A DNA stretch of 64,000 bases from Lactobacillus sp. UBA5804 (GTDB taxonomy: Bacteria; Bacillota; Bacilli; Lactobacillales; Lactobacillaceae): assembly GCA_002418055.1 (NCBI GenBank), contig DIDI01000037.1, positions 75,331 to 139,330 of the forward strand. The letters run 5' to 3'. The translations under genes were made by a program, and so were the position numbers. Below the pieces are notes generated by a model. It worked only from the letters and a program-made list of their open reading frames with translations, had not been told where the DNA came from and did no database searches. How positions within the stretch are numbered: position 1 is the stretch's first letter; each line of letters begins with the position of its first letter. Shown here piece by piece: positions 29,154 to 36,606 of this stretch.

Positions 29154-30512
29154 TTAATCGACTTTACGCCATTTTTTATCTGTAACCATTCTGGCTGCTA
29201 ATAACCCTAACGGTAAAGCCGTTACAATCAATAATGTCTGTGTCAGCCATAACGCGCCAACGGTTAGATTAGTCATCCCTAAGTTGAAGACGGCACGGTA
29301 CATATACAATCCTGGTACCATAATAACGATTGCCGGTACGGTTAACGCAATCCGGGGATACCCCACCCGATCGCGTACGAAACTTGCAAGCAGTCCAGCA
29401 ATTAACGCGCCAATAAAAGCTGCTAAGCCTCCTGGCAATAACATCAGCCCAACTAAACTTAAACGGACCGTATTCGCAATTGCACCAATCACCGCTGCCG
29501 TCGCCGCCATTTTGACACTGGAATTAAACATTAGTGAGAAGCCAAAGACCCCGCAGAAACTTGCCAATAAGCGGAAAAGCGTCAACAGCGGAAAGCTCAG
29601 ATTGACCTTTGGAATTGCACCTGGACTTAAATGCAACATCATGGCGACTGCCCACCCGGTCATGGTCGCAACTACAATGACCAGAATGGCATATGCCAGT
29701 CGTTCCAGGCCGGAACGCATATCTAGTTTAGCCATATCCAGACCGGCCGTAATAAACGGAAAACCGGGAATTACGAAGAGCATCGCACCAATATAGCCGT
29801 ATAGATGGCTCGGACGCACCCCAATCAGTTGATGGACCAAGACAAACACCAAATCATAGACTAAGCAGGCTACCGCAACCGCGATGGCAATCTTCGCCAC
29901 TAAGGTAATTTTATGCTGGCTCAGTTGTGCCCGGACAAAATTACCGACCCCAGCACCAAAGAAAGCACAAAAAACTTCAGGAATTCCCCCGCCCAGCAGG
30001 AAAATAAAGCCTGCGCAGGCTAGACCAGCTGCTAAACCAGCAATTTTCGGAGAATAGATTGATTTCATCTGATCGATTTCATCTAATCGGCGGTGAATTT
30101 GGCCTAAAGTCCAGTGCCCATGCCCTTTTTTAAACTGCCGGATAAATTCTTCCAGCGCATTTAGTTTAGTCATATTGACCCCTGTCGTCGGTAGCGATAA
30201 GGCTTGTGAATAAGAAGCATTTTTAACATCGAAACAGGTGTATTCAATTGAAACCAGCCCAATATCGGCTGAACACGTAATCCCTAAGGTTCTAGCAACG
30301 CTGTCCATCGAATCGCGCACCCGCCAGGCCCCAGTCCCACAACTCAGTAGCATCAATCCAATCCGACCAACTAGTGATCCCTTCTCAACTAGGGTAACTT
30401 CCTTAGCTAGCGTATTCGCATCACTCTTAAAAAATTCCTTCCAATGGATGCGCATGTGATGCCGGTGTGATAACCGAGCACCTTGATACTCATTTTTTTG
30501 CTGTTCAGCCAT
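29154..30512 (-). CDS. ThrE-family threonine/serine exporter
   Basis: Integral membrane protein with both ThrE modules in one chain: the N-terminal cytoplasmic region and ThrE (DUF1212, to about residue 260), then ThrE_2 (DUF3815, about 290-445). About ten hydrophobic spans follow a soluble N-terminus of some 150 residues with the VSIEYTCFDVKN and TTGVNMTKLNALEEF family blocks. It is expected to export threonine and serine or small peptides. Length 452. The promoter carries a striking palindrome (see the operator at 30531). Confidence 0.85.
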   Translation of the reverse strand: MAEQQKNEYQGARLSHRHHMRIHWKEFFKSDANTLAKEVTLVEKGSLVGRIGLMLLSCGTGAWRVRDSMDSVARTLGITCSADIGLVSIEYTCFDVKNASYSQALSLPTTGVNMTKLNALEEFIRQFKKGHGHWTLGQIHRRLDEIDQMKSIYSPKIAGLAAGLACAGFIFLLGGGIPEVFCAFFGAGVGNFVRAQLSQHKITLVAKIAIAVAVACLVYDLVFVLVHQLIGVRPSHLYGYIGAMLFVIPGFPFITAGLDMAKLDMRSGLERLAYAILVIVVATMTGWAVAMMLHLSPGAIPKVNLSFPLLTLFRLLASFCGVFGFSLMFNSSVKMAATAAVIGAIANTVRLSLVGLMLLPGGLAAFIGALIAGLLASFVRDRVGYPRIALTVPAIVIMVPGLYMYRAVFNLGMTNLTVGALWLTQTLLIVTALPLGLLAARMVTDKKWRKVD

Positions 30513-30530
30513 CCGTAATAGTTCCTCCTA

Positions 30531-30552
30531 CAATTAAATAACTATTTAATTG
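30531..30552. promoter_or_regulatory. Perfect palindrome overlapping the thrE promoter (candidate operator)
   Basis: Ten-base arms CAATTAAATA and TATTTAATTG separated by AC. On the minus strand the extended -10 TGC-TACAAT overlaps its upstream arm and AGGAGG follows 1 nt past its downstream arm, so a bound protein would cover the start of transcription. No cognate regulator gene is adjacent. Confidence 0.6.
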
Positions 30553-30600
30553 TAGCACAACCGCTTTTACGCAACCGTTACCAAATTCAAAGCAAGTTAT

Positions 30601-30640
30601 AAAAAACAGGCACTTCCACTTTCGAAAGTCCCTGTTTTTT
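30601..30640 (-). terminator. Terminator of metQ-metN-metP
   Basis: Inverted repeat bounded by AAAAAACAGG and CCTGTTTTTT with inner ACTT/AAGT-type pairing, 25 nt after the metP stop. Confidence 0.8.
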
Positions 30641-30665
30641 ATTTTAATCGTGGTTCGGTAACTTG

Positions 30666-31367
30666 CTAACGATGTTGGTGATTTAAACCATTGGCAAAAT
30701 GATCACCAATAACTTGTACAATTAAAATCAGAATAATCACTAGCAAGGTCGCAACTACCGTCACATCCGTGTTATAGCGATTATAACCATAGGAAATGGC
30801 AGTATTACCTAACCCACCAGCACCAATGGCACCAGCCATTGCGGTTAAACCAATCAAAGAAATAATGGTGACGGTTGAAATTCGAACGAGCTCGGCACGC
30901 GCCTCACGTAAATAAACGCTAAAAATTATGTCCCAAGTCGTGGCGCCTAGACTTTGGGCTGCTTCAATCTTGCCTTTGTCGACTGACTCTAGTGCAACCT
31001 CGACCTGGCGCGCATAGAACGGAAAAATGCCTAAAGTTAGTGGCACTAAGATAGCATTCAAGCCGATTTGAGTGTGCAAGATTAACATCGTCAAGGGTGA
31101 AATAAATGCCAGTAAGATAATAAATGGAATGGCTCGCAAAACTGAGACGACTTTATCAATCAAATTGAACCAATAGCGATTTTGGTTAATGCCACCAGGC
31201 TTCGTGACCACGAGTAAAACACCAAAGATAATCCCCAGAATACCGCCAAATAAGGCTGACCAAAAAGTCATGTATAAGGTCTGGACGAGGCTCGTCCCCC
31301 AACCGGTATCTCCAGTCCAACCAAGCTGTATCACATTAGGCAAATAATGATTTAGAAAACTAAGCAT
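30666..31367 (-). CDS. metP: Methionine ABC transporter permease
   Basis: MetI-type permease of the D/L-methionine uptake transporter. Five to six membrane spans; the ABC-coupling loop [22 protein letters not shown] (EAA motif) lies near residue 140 and [14 protein letters not shown] near 190. A longer frame starts inside metN, but GAGGT 5 nt upstream selects ATG 31367 (233 residues), overlapping the metN stop by 8 nt. Last gene of the operon. Confidence 0.93.
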   Translation of the reverse strand: MLSFLNHYLPNVIQLGWTGDTGWGTSLVQTLYMTFWSALFGGILGIIFGVLLVVTKPGGINQNRYWFNLIDKVVSVLRAIPFIILLAFISPLTMLILHTQIGLNAILVPLTLGIFPFYARQVEVALESVDKGKIEAAQSLGATTWDIIFSVYLREARAELVRISTVTIISLIGLTAMAGAIGAGGLGNTAISYGYNRYNTDVTVVATLLVIILILIVQVIGDHFANGLNHQHR

Positions 31368-32418
31368 GATTAACCTCACTTTCAGGAACAAGCGTTGCAG
31401 TGACTCGATGGGCGGCTAGAAAAGCTAATGCCGCCTTTTGCTTAGCCGCATCACCTTTAAGTAGCACCATTAATGTCCCCACCGGTTGATCGCCCAATAA
31501 TTCCACATTGCCATACAGCATTGAAGCCACCACACCAACTTCGCGGTAAAGATCAATAATGATGGAATGAGTCACATTACTCATGTTATAAACCAGTTGG
31601 TAAATCGCTTCATCTGGTGCTAGTTTAGCCAAATGAAGCTGATTTAATACCTTCATAGCAGCTAATGAACCACCCACAAATTGTTTCGTTAGTGATTGTT
31701 TCGGATGCAGATAAACGTCCGTTAACCGACCATGCTCAATTAACCGTCCATTTTTCATAACCGCAATCTTGGTCGCAATTGCCTTCACCGCTGCCATTTC
31801 ATGGGTAATGAGAATAATTGTGAGCCCCAATTCACGGTTCAATTTTTGCAATAATTGCAAGATTTGTTGTGTTGTTTGAGGATCAAGCGCACTCGTGGCT
31901 TCATCGGAAATTAAGATATTCGGGTCATTAGCGAGTGCTCTCGCAATCGCCACTCGTTGCTGCTGCCCACCAGATAATTGGGCGGGATAAAAGTCAGCCT
32001 TATCCGCTAACTCCACTAGACTTAACAATTTGCGACTTTTGGCTTCAATCTCGTCTTCAGACAGCTTGGAGTGTTTCAACGCAAATGCAACATTTTCTAA
32101 GACAGAAGTCTCATTTAGTAGGTTAAAGCCTTGAAAAATCATACCAATCTTGCGCCGAGCTAGTTGCAAAGCACCGTGACTAATCACTTGCTCACCATCT
32201 TTAATCAGCTGTTGACCATTAACTTTGACACTACCAGCAGTAGGACGTTGCAGTAAATTAACCGTCCGCACCAGCGTCGATTTACCGGCACCGGAATAAC
32301 CAACAATGCCGTAAACATCCCCTGATTCAACTTTGAGCGAAACATCATGCACCGCTTGCACAGTTTCTCCCTTTTGATTGAAATCAACGCTCACATTTGC
32401 GAGTTCAACTAGGCTCAT
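31360..32418 (-). CDS. metN: Methionine ABC transporter ATP-binding protein
   Basis: ATPase of the MetNPQ transporter. Walker [11 protein letters not shown] near 39, signature [15 protein letters not shown] near 145, Walker [13 protein letters not shown] near 168, H-loop ILITHE. The C-terminal 80 residues form the NIL domain ([20 protein letters not shown] onwards), the methionine-sensing module that inhibits transport when the cell is replete. Length 352. Order metQ-metN-metP with a methionine T-box in front. Confidence 0.96.
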   Translation of the reverse strand: MSLVELANVSVDFNQKGETVQAVHDVSLKVESGDVYGIVGYSGAGKSTLVRTVNLLQRPTAGSVKVNGQQLIKDGEQVISHGALQLARRKIGMIFQGFNLLNETSVLENVAFALKHSKLSEDEIEAKSRKLLSLVELADKADFYPAQLSGGQQQRVAIARALANDPNILISDEATSALDPQTTQQILQLLQKLNRELGLTIILITHEMAAVKAIATKIAVMKNGRLIEHGRLTDVYLHPKQSLTKQFVGGSLAAMKVLNQLHLAKLAPDEAIYQLVYNMSNVTHSIIIDLYREVGVVASMLYGNVELLGDQPVGTLMVLLKGDAAKQKAALAFLAAHRVTATLVPESEVNHA

Positions 32419-32457
32419 ACCTGCTTCCTTTCATCTAGCTTAGGTCTTTCGCTATGG

Positions 32458-33315
32458 TTATTTTAAATTAACATCCCAAGCTGATAGTTGTTTCTTGCCG
32501 TAAAACTTCTGATAAAGTCGCTTAGTTTGCGGCGTTTGGTAAGCCTTAACAACATCTTTATACAGCGTCTTATGTTGATCTTGGTGACGTGCCACAATGA
32601 TGTTAATCCATTGTGCTGAATCTTTATTAATCGGTTCGACGTAGATTGTCTGTTTATCACCTAAACCAACTGGCCCAATGTAGTCGTTATTGACCACTGC
32701 GGCATCAACTGAGGTAATCAGTCGACCAGTCTGTTCAGCTGAAACTTCCTTCAGCTTCAAGTTCTTCTTATTAGTCGTAATATCCGCAATAGAAACAATC
32801 GTCTTACCCGGTTTCAAGCCAATTAAACCAGCGTTCTTGAGCACAAACAAAGCACGTGATTCGTTTGAGGCGTCATTGGGAATTGCAATCGTGGCACCTT
32901 TTGGTAAGGCGGATAAACTATGATATTTCTTGGAATAAAGCCGAATTGGCGCAATGTAAGTTTTGCCAATTGCGATTAAATTACCATGGTTAGCCTGATT
33001 CCAAGCCTTTAAAAAAGCATAATGCTGAAAAGCATTCAAATCAATATCACCTGAATTGAGCGCCTTGTTAGGTTGATTATAGTCTGTAAAGTTCTTGGTC
33101 TTTAACGTGATACCGTAACGTTTCTTAGCTGTTTTAGCAACACTTTGCCAAATGGTCTGTTCTTGTTTGGTCTCACCCACAACACCAATGGTGACCGTTT
33201 TACGAGGTGCCTGCTTTTTAGGACCAAAGCTAAACCAACCAATGGCAGCCACAGCAACCACCACGATACCAATTGTTCCCCACTTTTTAAGTGACCGATT
33301 TTTACGATTTGCCAT
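32458..33315 (-). CDS. metQ: MetQ/NlpA-family methionine-binding protein, membrane-anchored without lipobox
   Basis: Substrate-binding protein of the methionine transporter, on the outer face of the membrane. TIGVVGETKQEQTIWQSVAK opens the mature domain; DLNAFQHYAFLKAWN and IPNDASNESRALFVLKNAGLI are classic NlpA blocks, and WDVNLK ends it. The N-terminus is RKNRSLKKWG, then a hydrophobic span (about 13-30) with no cysteine, so anchoring must be by an uncleaved signal helix rather than lipid. SD AGGAGG, 8 nt upstream, fixes the ATG at 33315 (285 residues). Confidence 0.93.
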   Translation of the reverse strand: MANRKNRSLKKWGTIGIVVVAVAAIGWFSFGPKKQAPRKTVTIGVVGETKQEQTIWQSVAKTAKKRYGITLKTKNFTDYNQPNKALNSGDIDLNAFQHYAFLKAWNQANHGNLIAIGKTYIAPIRLYSKKYHSLSALPKGATIAIPNDASNESRALFVLKNAGLIGLKPGKTIVSIADITTNKKNLKLKEVSAEQTGRLITSVDAAVVNNDYIGPVGLGDKQTIYVEPINKDSAQWINIIVARHQDQHKTLYKDVVKAYQTPQTKRLYQKFYGKKQLSAWDVNLK

Positions 33316-33336
33316 ATTCAATTCCTCCTAGAATAT

Positions 33337-33600
33337 ACAAAAAGCACCCGTCCTATTAAAGGACGAGTGCTCGCTTTACCACCTTTTATTCATCCACTGC
33401 TCACACAATGAATCTCAATAACTTCCAATTGAAAGTATGCAAGGATAACGGATGCAACTCCGCTAGCCGCTAACAAATCACGGCTAGCCATCATTCAAAG
33501 ACCATATTCACCAAGGCTTGCTCGTTGTCTCTCACCGACCCAACAACTCTCTTTAAGAGTGCCACTTGATTACTCATCTTCTCAAGATGTTTCATATGAT
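33337..33600 (-). promoter_or_regulatory. Methionine T-box riboswitch of metQNP
   Basis: The T-box region AAAGGTGGTAAAGCGA (33386..33371) is followed by the terminator GCACTCGTCC/GGACGGGTGC and a T-run ending near 33337. The specifier context is GAAT-ATG, with ATG at 33505..33503, agreeing with the methionine transporter genes behind it. The T-box core reads GGTAAAGCG rather than the common GGTACCGCG. Confidence 0.9.
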
Positions 33601-33634
33601 TATGCTATTAATCTATCATTTAGCTTTAAGAGTG

Positions 33635-34141
33635 TCAACCCCTTTTCCGCATGAAAGTCTTAAAGGTATAGTCATAATGATTGCTGGCATCGGCCTGATG
33701 TGCTTCTGAATGCACTAATTCAAATTGGTCATATGACAGCTCTGGCATGATGGTATCGGCTTGAAAAACACCGGAAACTTCAGTTTTTTCTAAACAATCA
33801 ACTTGTCCTTTGAATTGTTCAAACACCGTAGCGCCGCCAATGACGCAAACCGTTTTGCCGCCGTAACTCGCAATCAGCTCCTCCAATTGTACCAAGGAAT
33901 GCACCACTGTTAATTGCTGACTCGCCTCATCTCGGCCAAACGCCGGATCGCGGGTTAAGACAATATGTGGTCTACCCGGCAATAACCCCGGTAGCGAGGT
34001 AAAAGTGCGTCGTCCCATGACCATCGGATGACCCCAAGTGACCTGTTTAAAATGCCGTAAATCTGCTGGTAACTGCCAAGGAAGCTTACCTTGGTAACCA
34101 ATCTGATGGGCATCATCCTCGGCCCAGACAAAAGTTAGCAT
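33635..34141 (-). CDS. folA: Dihydrofolate reductase
   Basis: NADPH-dependent reduction of dihydrofolate, closing the thymidylate cycle with thyA upstream. LTFVWAEDDAHQIGYQGKLPWQLPADL has the catalytic acidic residue in the LPADLRHF block; MVMGRRTFTSLP and VCVIGGATVFEQF (GG cofactor loop) follow. Length 168. The start lies 18 nt after thyA, an arrangement usual in lactobacilli. Confidence 0.96.
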   Translation of the reverse strand: MLTFVWAEDDAHQIGYQGKLPWQLPADLRHFKQVTWGHPMVMGRRTFTSLPGLLPGRPHIVLTRDPAFGRDEASQQLTVVHSLVQLEELIASYGGKTVCVIGGATVFEQFKGQVDCLEKTEVSGVFQADTIMPELSYDQFELVHSEAHQADASNHYDYTFKTFMRKRG

Positions 34142-34159
34142 ACTTCCTCCTATTATTAG

Positions 34160-35116
34160 TTAGACTGCAACTGGTGCCTTGATTGGGGCATGATGTTGAT
34201 AGCCAATCAGTTTAATGTCTGCTGCTTCAAAGTCAGCTAGAACGTGTTTGGCTGGATTTAACCAGAGCTGTGGTGCCTCAAAAGTTGACCGCGTTAACTG
34301 TTCTTGTACCTGTTCAAAGTGATTGCGATAAATATGGGCGTCACCTAACGTATGCACAAATTCGCCTACGCCTAATCCTGTTTCTCGGGCAACTAGGCTC
34401 AGCAATAAGGCATAACTGGCAATATTGAAAGGCACTCCTAAAAACATATCACCTGAGCGTTGATAGAGTTGCAAGCTGAGTTTGCCATCCACCACATAAA
34501 ACTGAAATAAGACATGACATGGCGGCAACGCACTCGTTGGCACATCCTCTGGATTCCAGGCGGTGACAATGAGCCGGCGTGAATCAGGGCTGGTCTTAAT
34601 CTGTTCAATCACGTTATGAATTTGATCAATAAAGCCACCACTCCGCTTCTGCCAGTGCCGCCATTGAGCACCGTAAACTTGTCCTAAATTACCATATTTG
34701 GCGGCAAAAGTGGCATCTGCCACAATGCGCTGCGTGAACTTGATTAACTCGTCATGATATTTGGCGGCAAAAGTGGCATCCTGCTGACTGCGCAGCCCAA
34801 AATCAGTCATGTCTGGTCCTTGATACTCGTCACTAGTCACCCAATTTTTAAAGGCCCATTCATCCCAAATATGGTTATGATGTTGCAGTAAAAAACGAAT
34901 ATTGGTATCACCGTGCAAAAACCATAAGAGCTCACTTTTAATCAGTCCAAACGGTACCTTTTTCGTCGTCAAAATCGGAAATCCTTGCGCCAAATCAAAC
35001 CGCATTTGTGCGCCAAACAAGCTTCGGGTTCCCGTCCCCGTTCGATCAGACTTGTTATGTCCAGTCTGCATAATGTTGGTTAGCAATGCTAAATACGGAG
35101 TCTCAACTACCGCCAT
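34160..35116 (-). CDS. thyA: Thymidylate synthase
   Basis: Makes dTMP from dUMP with methylene-tetrahydrofolate. [18 protein letters not shown], the catalytic-Cys block [36 protein letters not shown] and HIYRNHF are present, ending in IKAPVAV. Its 318 residues include the roughly 50-residue small-domain insert characteristic of Lactobacillus casei-type enzymes. Inside the insert the peptide DATFAAKY occurs twice, encoded by a 24-bp exact DNA repeat. SD GGAGG precedes ATG. Confidence 0.97.
   Translation of the reverse strand: MAVVETPYLALLTNIMQTGHNKSDRTGTGTRSLFGAQMRFDLAQGFPILTTKKVPFGLIKSELLWFLHGDTNIRFLLQHHNHIWDEWAFKNWVTSDEYQGPDMTDFGLRSQQDATFAAKYHDELIKFTQRIVADATFAAKYGNLGQVYGAQWRHWQKRSGGFIDQIHNVIEQIKTSPDSRRLIVTAWNPEDVPTSALPPCHVLFQFYVVDGKLSLQLYQRSGDMFLGVPFNIASYALLLSLVARETGLGVGEFVHTLGDAHIYRNHFEQVQEQLTRSTFEAPQLWLNPAKHVLADFEAADIKLIGYQHHAPIKAPVAV
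34694..34780. repeat. 24-bp direct repeat within thyA
   Basis: The same 24 bases occur at 34694..34717 and 34757..34780, 63 bp apart, so in the same reading frame; each encodes DATFAAKY. Confidence 0.85.
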
Positions 35117-35293
35117 TTTCTACCTCCACTCTCTATTCACCTTCAATAAAATATTACTCTCAGTATACAGCGGTAAACTCCAATCGCCCAGTGCTAGTTA
35201 AGATAGCGCGCTGAGAAGCCGGCGTGAGCAAAACGCTTTCAGTATTCAATGCTATCATGTTAGAATAGTCGTATAGAAAAAGGAGGAACCAAT

Positions 35294-35500
35294 ATGACAC
35301 AATCAGAAAAGAAATTCGAAAATGTTAAGGACCAAGTTGCTGGTAAAGCCAAAGAAGTTACCGGTAAAGTTACGAAAGATAAGAAATTAGAATCTGAAGG
35401 TAAGACCCAAGACTTGATTGGCAAAGCCAAGGACAAATTTGAAGATGCCAAAGAAGCAGCCAAGGGTGCGGTTGAAAGCATTAAGAAAATGGGCAAGTAA
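35294..35500 (+). CDS. CsbD family stress protein
   Basis: A 68-residue, highly charged, lysine-rich CsbD-like protein. KFENVKDQVAGKAKEVTGKVTKDKKLESEGKTQ is a near-standard CsbD core (pattern K..GK.KE..GK.T.d..L..EGK). Known homologues are general-stress proteins of unknown mechanism. SD AGGAGG lies 7 nt before the ATG, and a terminator follows, so it is a single-gene transcript. Confidence 0.92.
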   Translation: MTQSEKKFENVKDQVAGKAKEVTGKVTKDKKLESEGKTQDLIGKAKDKFEDAKEAAKGAVESIKKMGK

Positions 35501-35515
35501 AACTGCCTCAAGCAA

Positions 35516-35541
35516 GAGCGTTTAGCAACGCTTTTTTTGTT
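35516..35541 (+). terminator. Terminator of csbD
   Basis: AGCGTT-tagc-AACGCT followed by seven T's. Confidence 0.85.
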
Positions 35542-35590
35542 TATCTGTTCTTTTAACTTAACATAATTTTTATTATGAATATATCATTTT

Positions 35591-35641
35591 TTGTTTGCAC
35601 TCCCCTTGCAAACAAAAAAGCCTTCCGGCCGGAAGGCTTTT
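35591..35641 (-). terminator. Tandem hairpins after the PAP2 gene
   Basis: First on the minus strand is a terminator with AAAAGCCTTCC/GGAAGGCTTTT arms and a T-run (35641..35614); immediately after it a second 9-bp hairpin, TTGTTTGCA/TGCAAACAA (35615..35591). Confidence 0.75.
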
Positions 35642-35649
35642 AGTTGGGA

Positions 35650-36258
35650 CTAAAACATTGGACCAATCAACTGATTAACTAGGAAAAAACAAAAGACCGC
35701 CAAACTGGTAGCTCCCAAAACATCTGAAGGATAATGTGCTTTGAGACTCAGTCGGGAAATAATGACCATAATCCATAAAATAACCATTGCGAGTGAGTAA
35801 TATAAGCCAAACTTGACGCTAAAGAGCCTTAGTAAAATTAACAGCAGTGTCGTTGCACTTAAGACATGACCACTGGGAAAACTATAACCCTCGTCGACCG
35901 TCAAATGAGCAAAGGGACGTTTACGCTTAACGGTTCGCTTTAAAATAACCCCAATCCCATCGGCCAAACCAATGGTTCCCAAAATCCAAAAGGCCGTATC
36001 AAAATAATTATTTTGTAGATAGTAACTGGCTAGTAATACCGTCCAAACCACGACGAGCTTAGGGTCATAGAGAAAGGCAACGACCTTCCAGCTAAAGCCA
36101 CTCCGGTCGCGAATGAGTCGCTGGTGCAACCGATGATCGTAGAAATTAAAAGACTGTGAATACTTCACATTATAAATAAGAAGCAGCAAAACCGCTGCGG
36201 ATACCACCACTAAAAGTTGACTCATCATGAAATTGTTAGCTCCAATAAAAAATGACAT
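35650..36258 (-). CDS. PAP2-family membrane phosphatase
   Basis: Type 2 phosphatidic acid phosphatase-like enzyme, probably acting on undecaprenyl diphosphate or a phospholipid head group outside the membrane. The three PAP2 motifs are present: KRTVKRKRP near 107, YSFPSGH near 130, and SRLSLKAHYPSDVLG near 175. Five to six membrane spans. Length 202. The substrate is inferred only from the family. Confidence 0.88.
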   Translation of the reverse strand: MSFFIGANNFMMSQLLVVVSAAVLLLLIYNVKYSQSFNFYDHRLHQRLIRDRSGFSWKVVAFLYDPKLVVVWTVLLASYYLQNNYFDTAFWILGTIGLADGIGVILKRTVKRKRPFAHLTVDEGYSFPSGHVLSATTLLLILLRLFSVKFGLYYSLAMVILWIMVIISRLSLKAHYPSDVLGATSLAVFCFFLVNQLIGPMF

Positions 36259-36347
36259 TTCACAGTTATTGTAGCAATAAAAACATTAATTATCAGCTTT
36301 TTACCTGTGATACTTGGTAAGACTACCGAGTAAAATGATTTAAATGA

Positions 36348-36376
36348 TTGACGCTTTCCTGCCAGCATGTTATTCT
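36348..36376 (+). promoter_or_regulatory. Promoter of the ABC-F leader
   Basis: -35 TTGACG (36348..36353), 17-nt spacer, -10 TATTCT (36371..36376). Transcription would begin near 36383, leaving a leader of about 220 nt before the ABC-F gene. Confidence 0.6.
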
Positions 36377-36383
36377 TGCTGGC

Positions 36384-36600
36384 GTAAGGACGGAAGCTTA
36401 CATTGAAATTCTAAATCGCTATTTAAAGTCACAAATTATTTTTCCGAACGACAGAGAAGACTATTTTTGTGACCTCAGAGTGGTTTAGTTTCAATGAAAA
36501 CAACTAACGGACCTCGTGGACGCTTTTTTGATTTCATGAATTTAACGAGACTGACTCTGAGAGTCGGTCTTTTTAATTGTTCTTGAACACCAAAGGAGTT
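36384..36600 (+). promoter_or_regulatory. Probable transcription attenuator with minimal upstream ORF ahead of the ABC-F gene
   Basis: The leader ends in an intrinsic terminator, GAC-T-GACTC/GAGTC-G-GTC plus five T's (36548..36574), directly before the gene's SD. Segment CTCAGAGT (36474..36481) is an exact 8-bp complement of ACTCTGAG (36554..36561) in the terminator's 5' arm and loop, so pairing would prevent termination. Two more long-range stems exist: CATTGAAA (36401..36408) with TTTCAATG (36489..36496), extended by CTAAA/TTTAG, and GTCACAAA (36428..36435) with TTTGTGAC (36466..36473). A candidate uORF TTG-AAA-TTC-TAA (36403..36414) has GGA-C-GGAAG 6 nt upstream and lies within the first stem. 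This resembles drug-responsive leaders of other ABC-F resistance genes. Confidence 0.65.
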
Positions 36601-36606
36601 TTCCAA

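Noticed and set aside
29284..29796. 170-codon open frame on the plus strand over the thrE-like gene
   Set aside because: Shadow of a membrane-protein gene; no SD, low-complexity translation.
36367..36387. Six-codon frame encoding MLFLLA near the ABC-F leader
   Set aside because: It overlaps the -10 box, so it would lie before or at the transcription start, and it has no SD.
36494..36586. 30-codon frame running through the ABC-F leader terminator
   Set aside because: No SD before its ATG, and it crosses the terminator; the four-codon frame with an SD at 36403 is a better uORF candidate.
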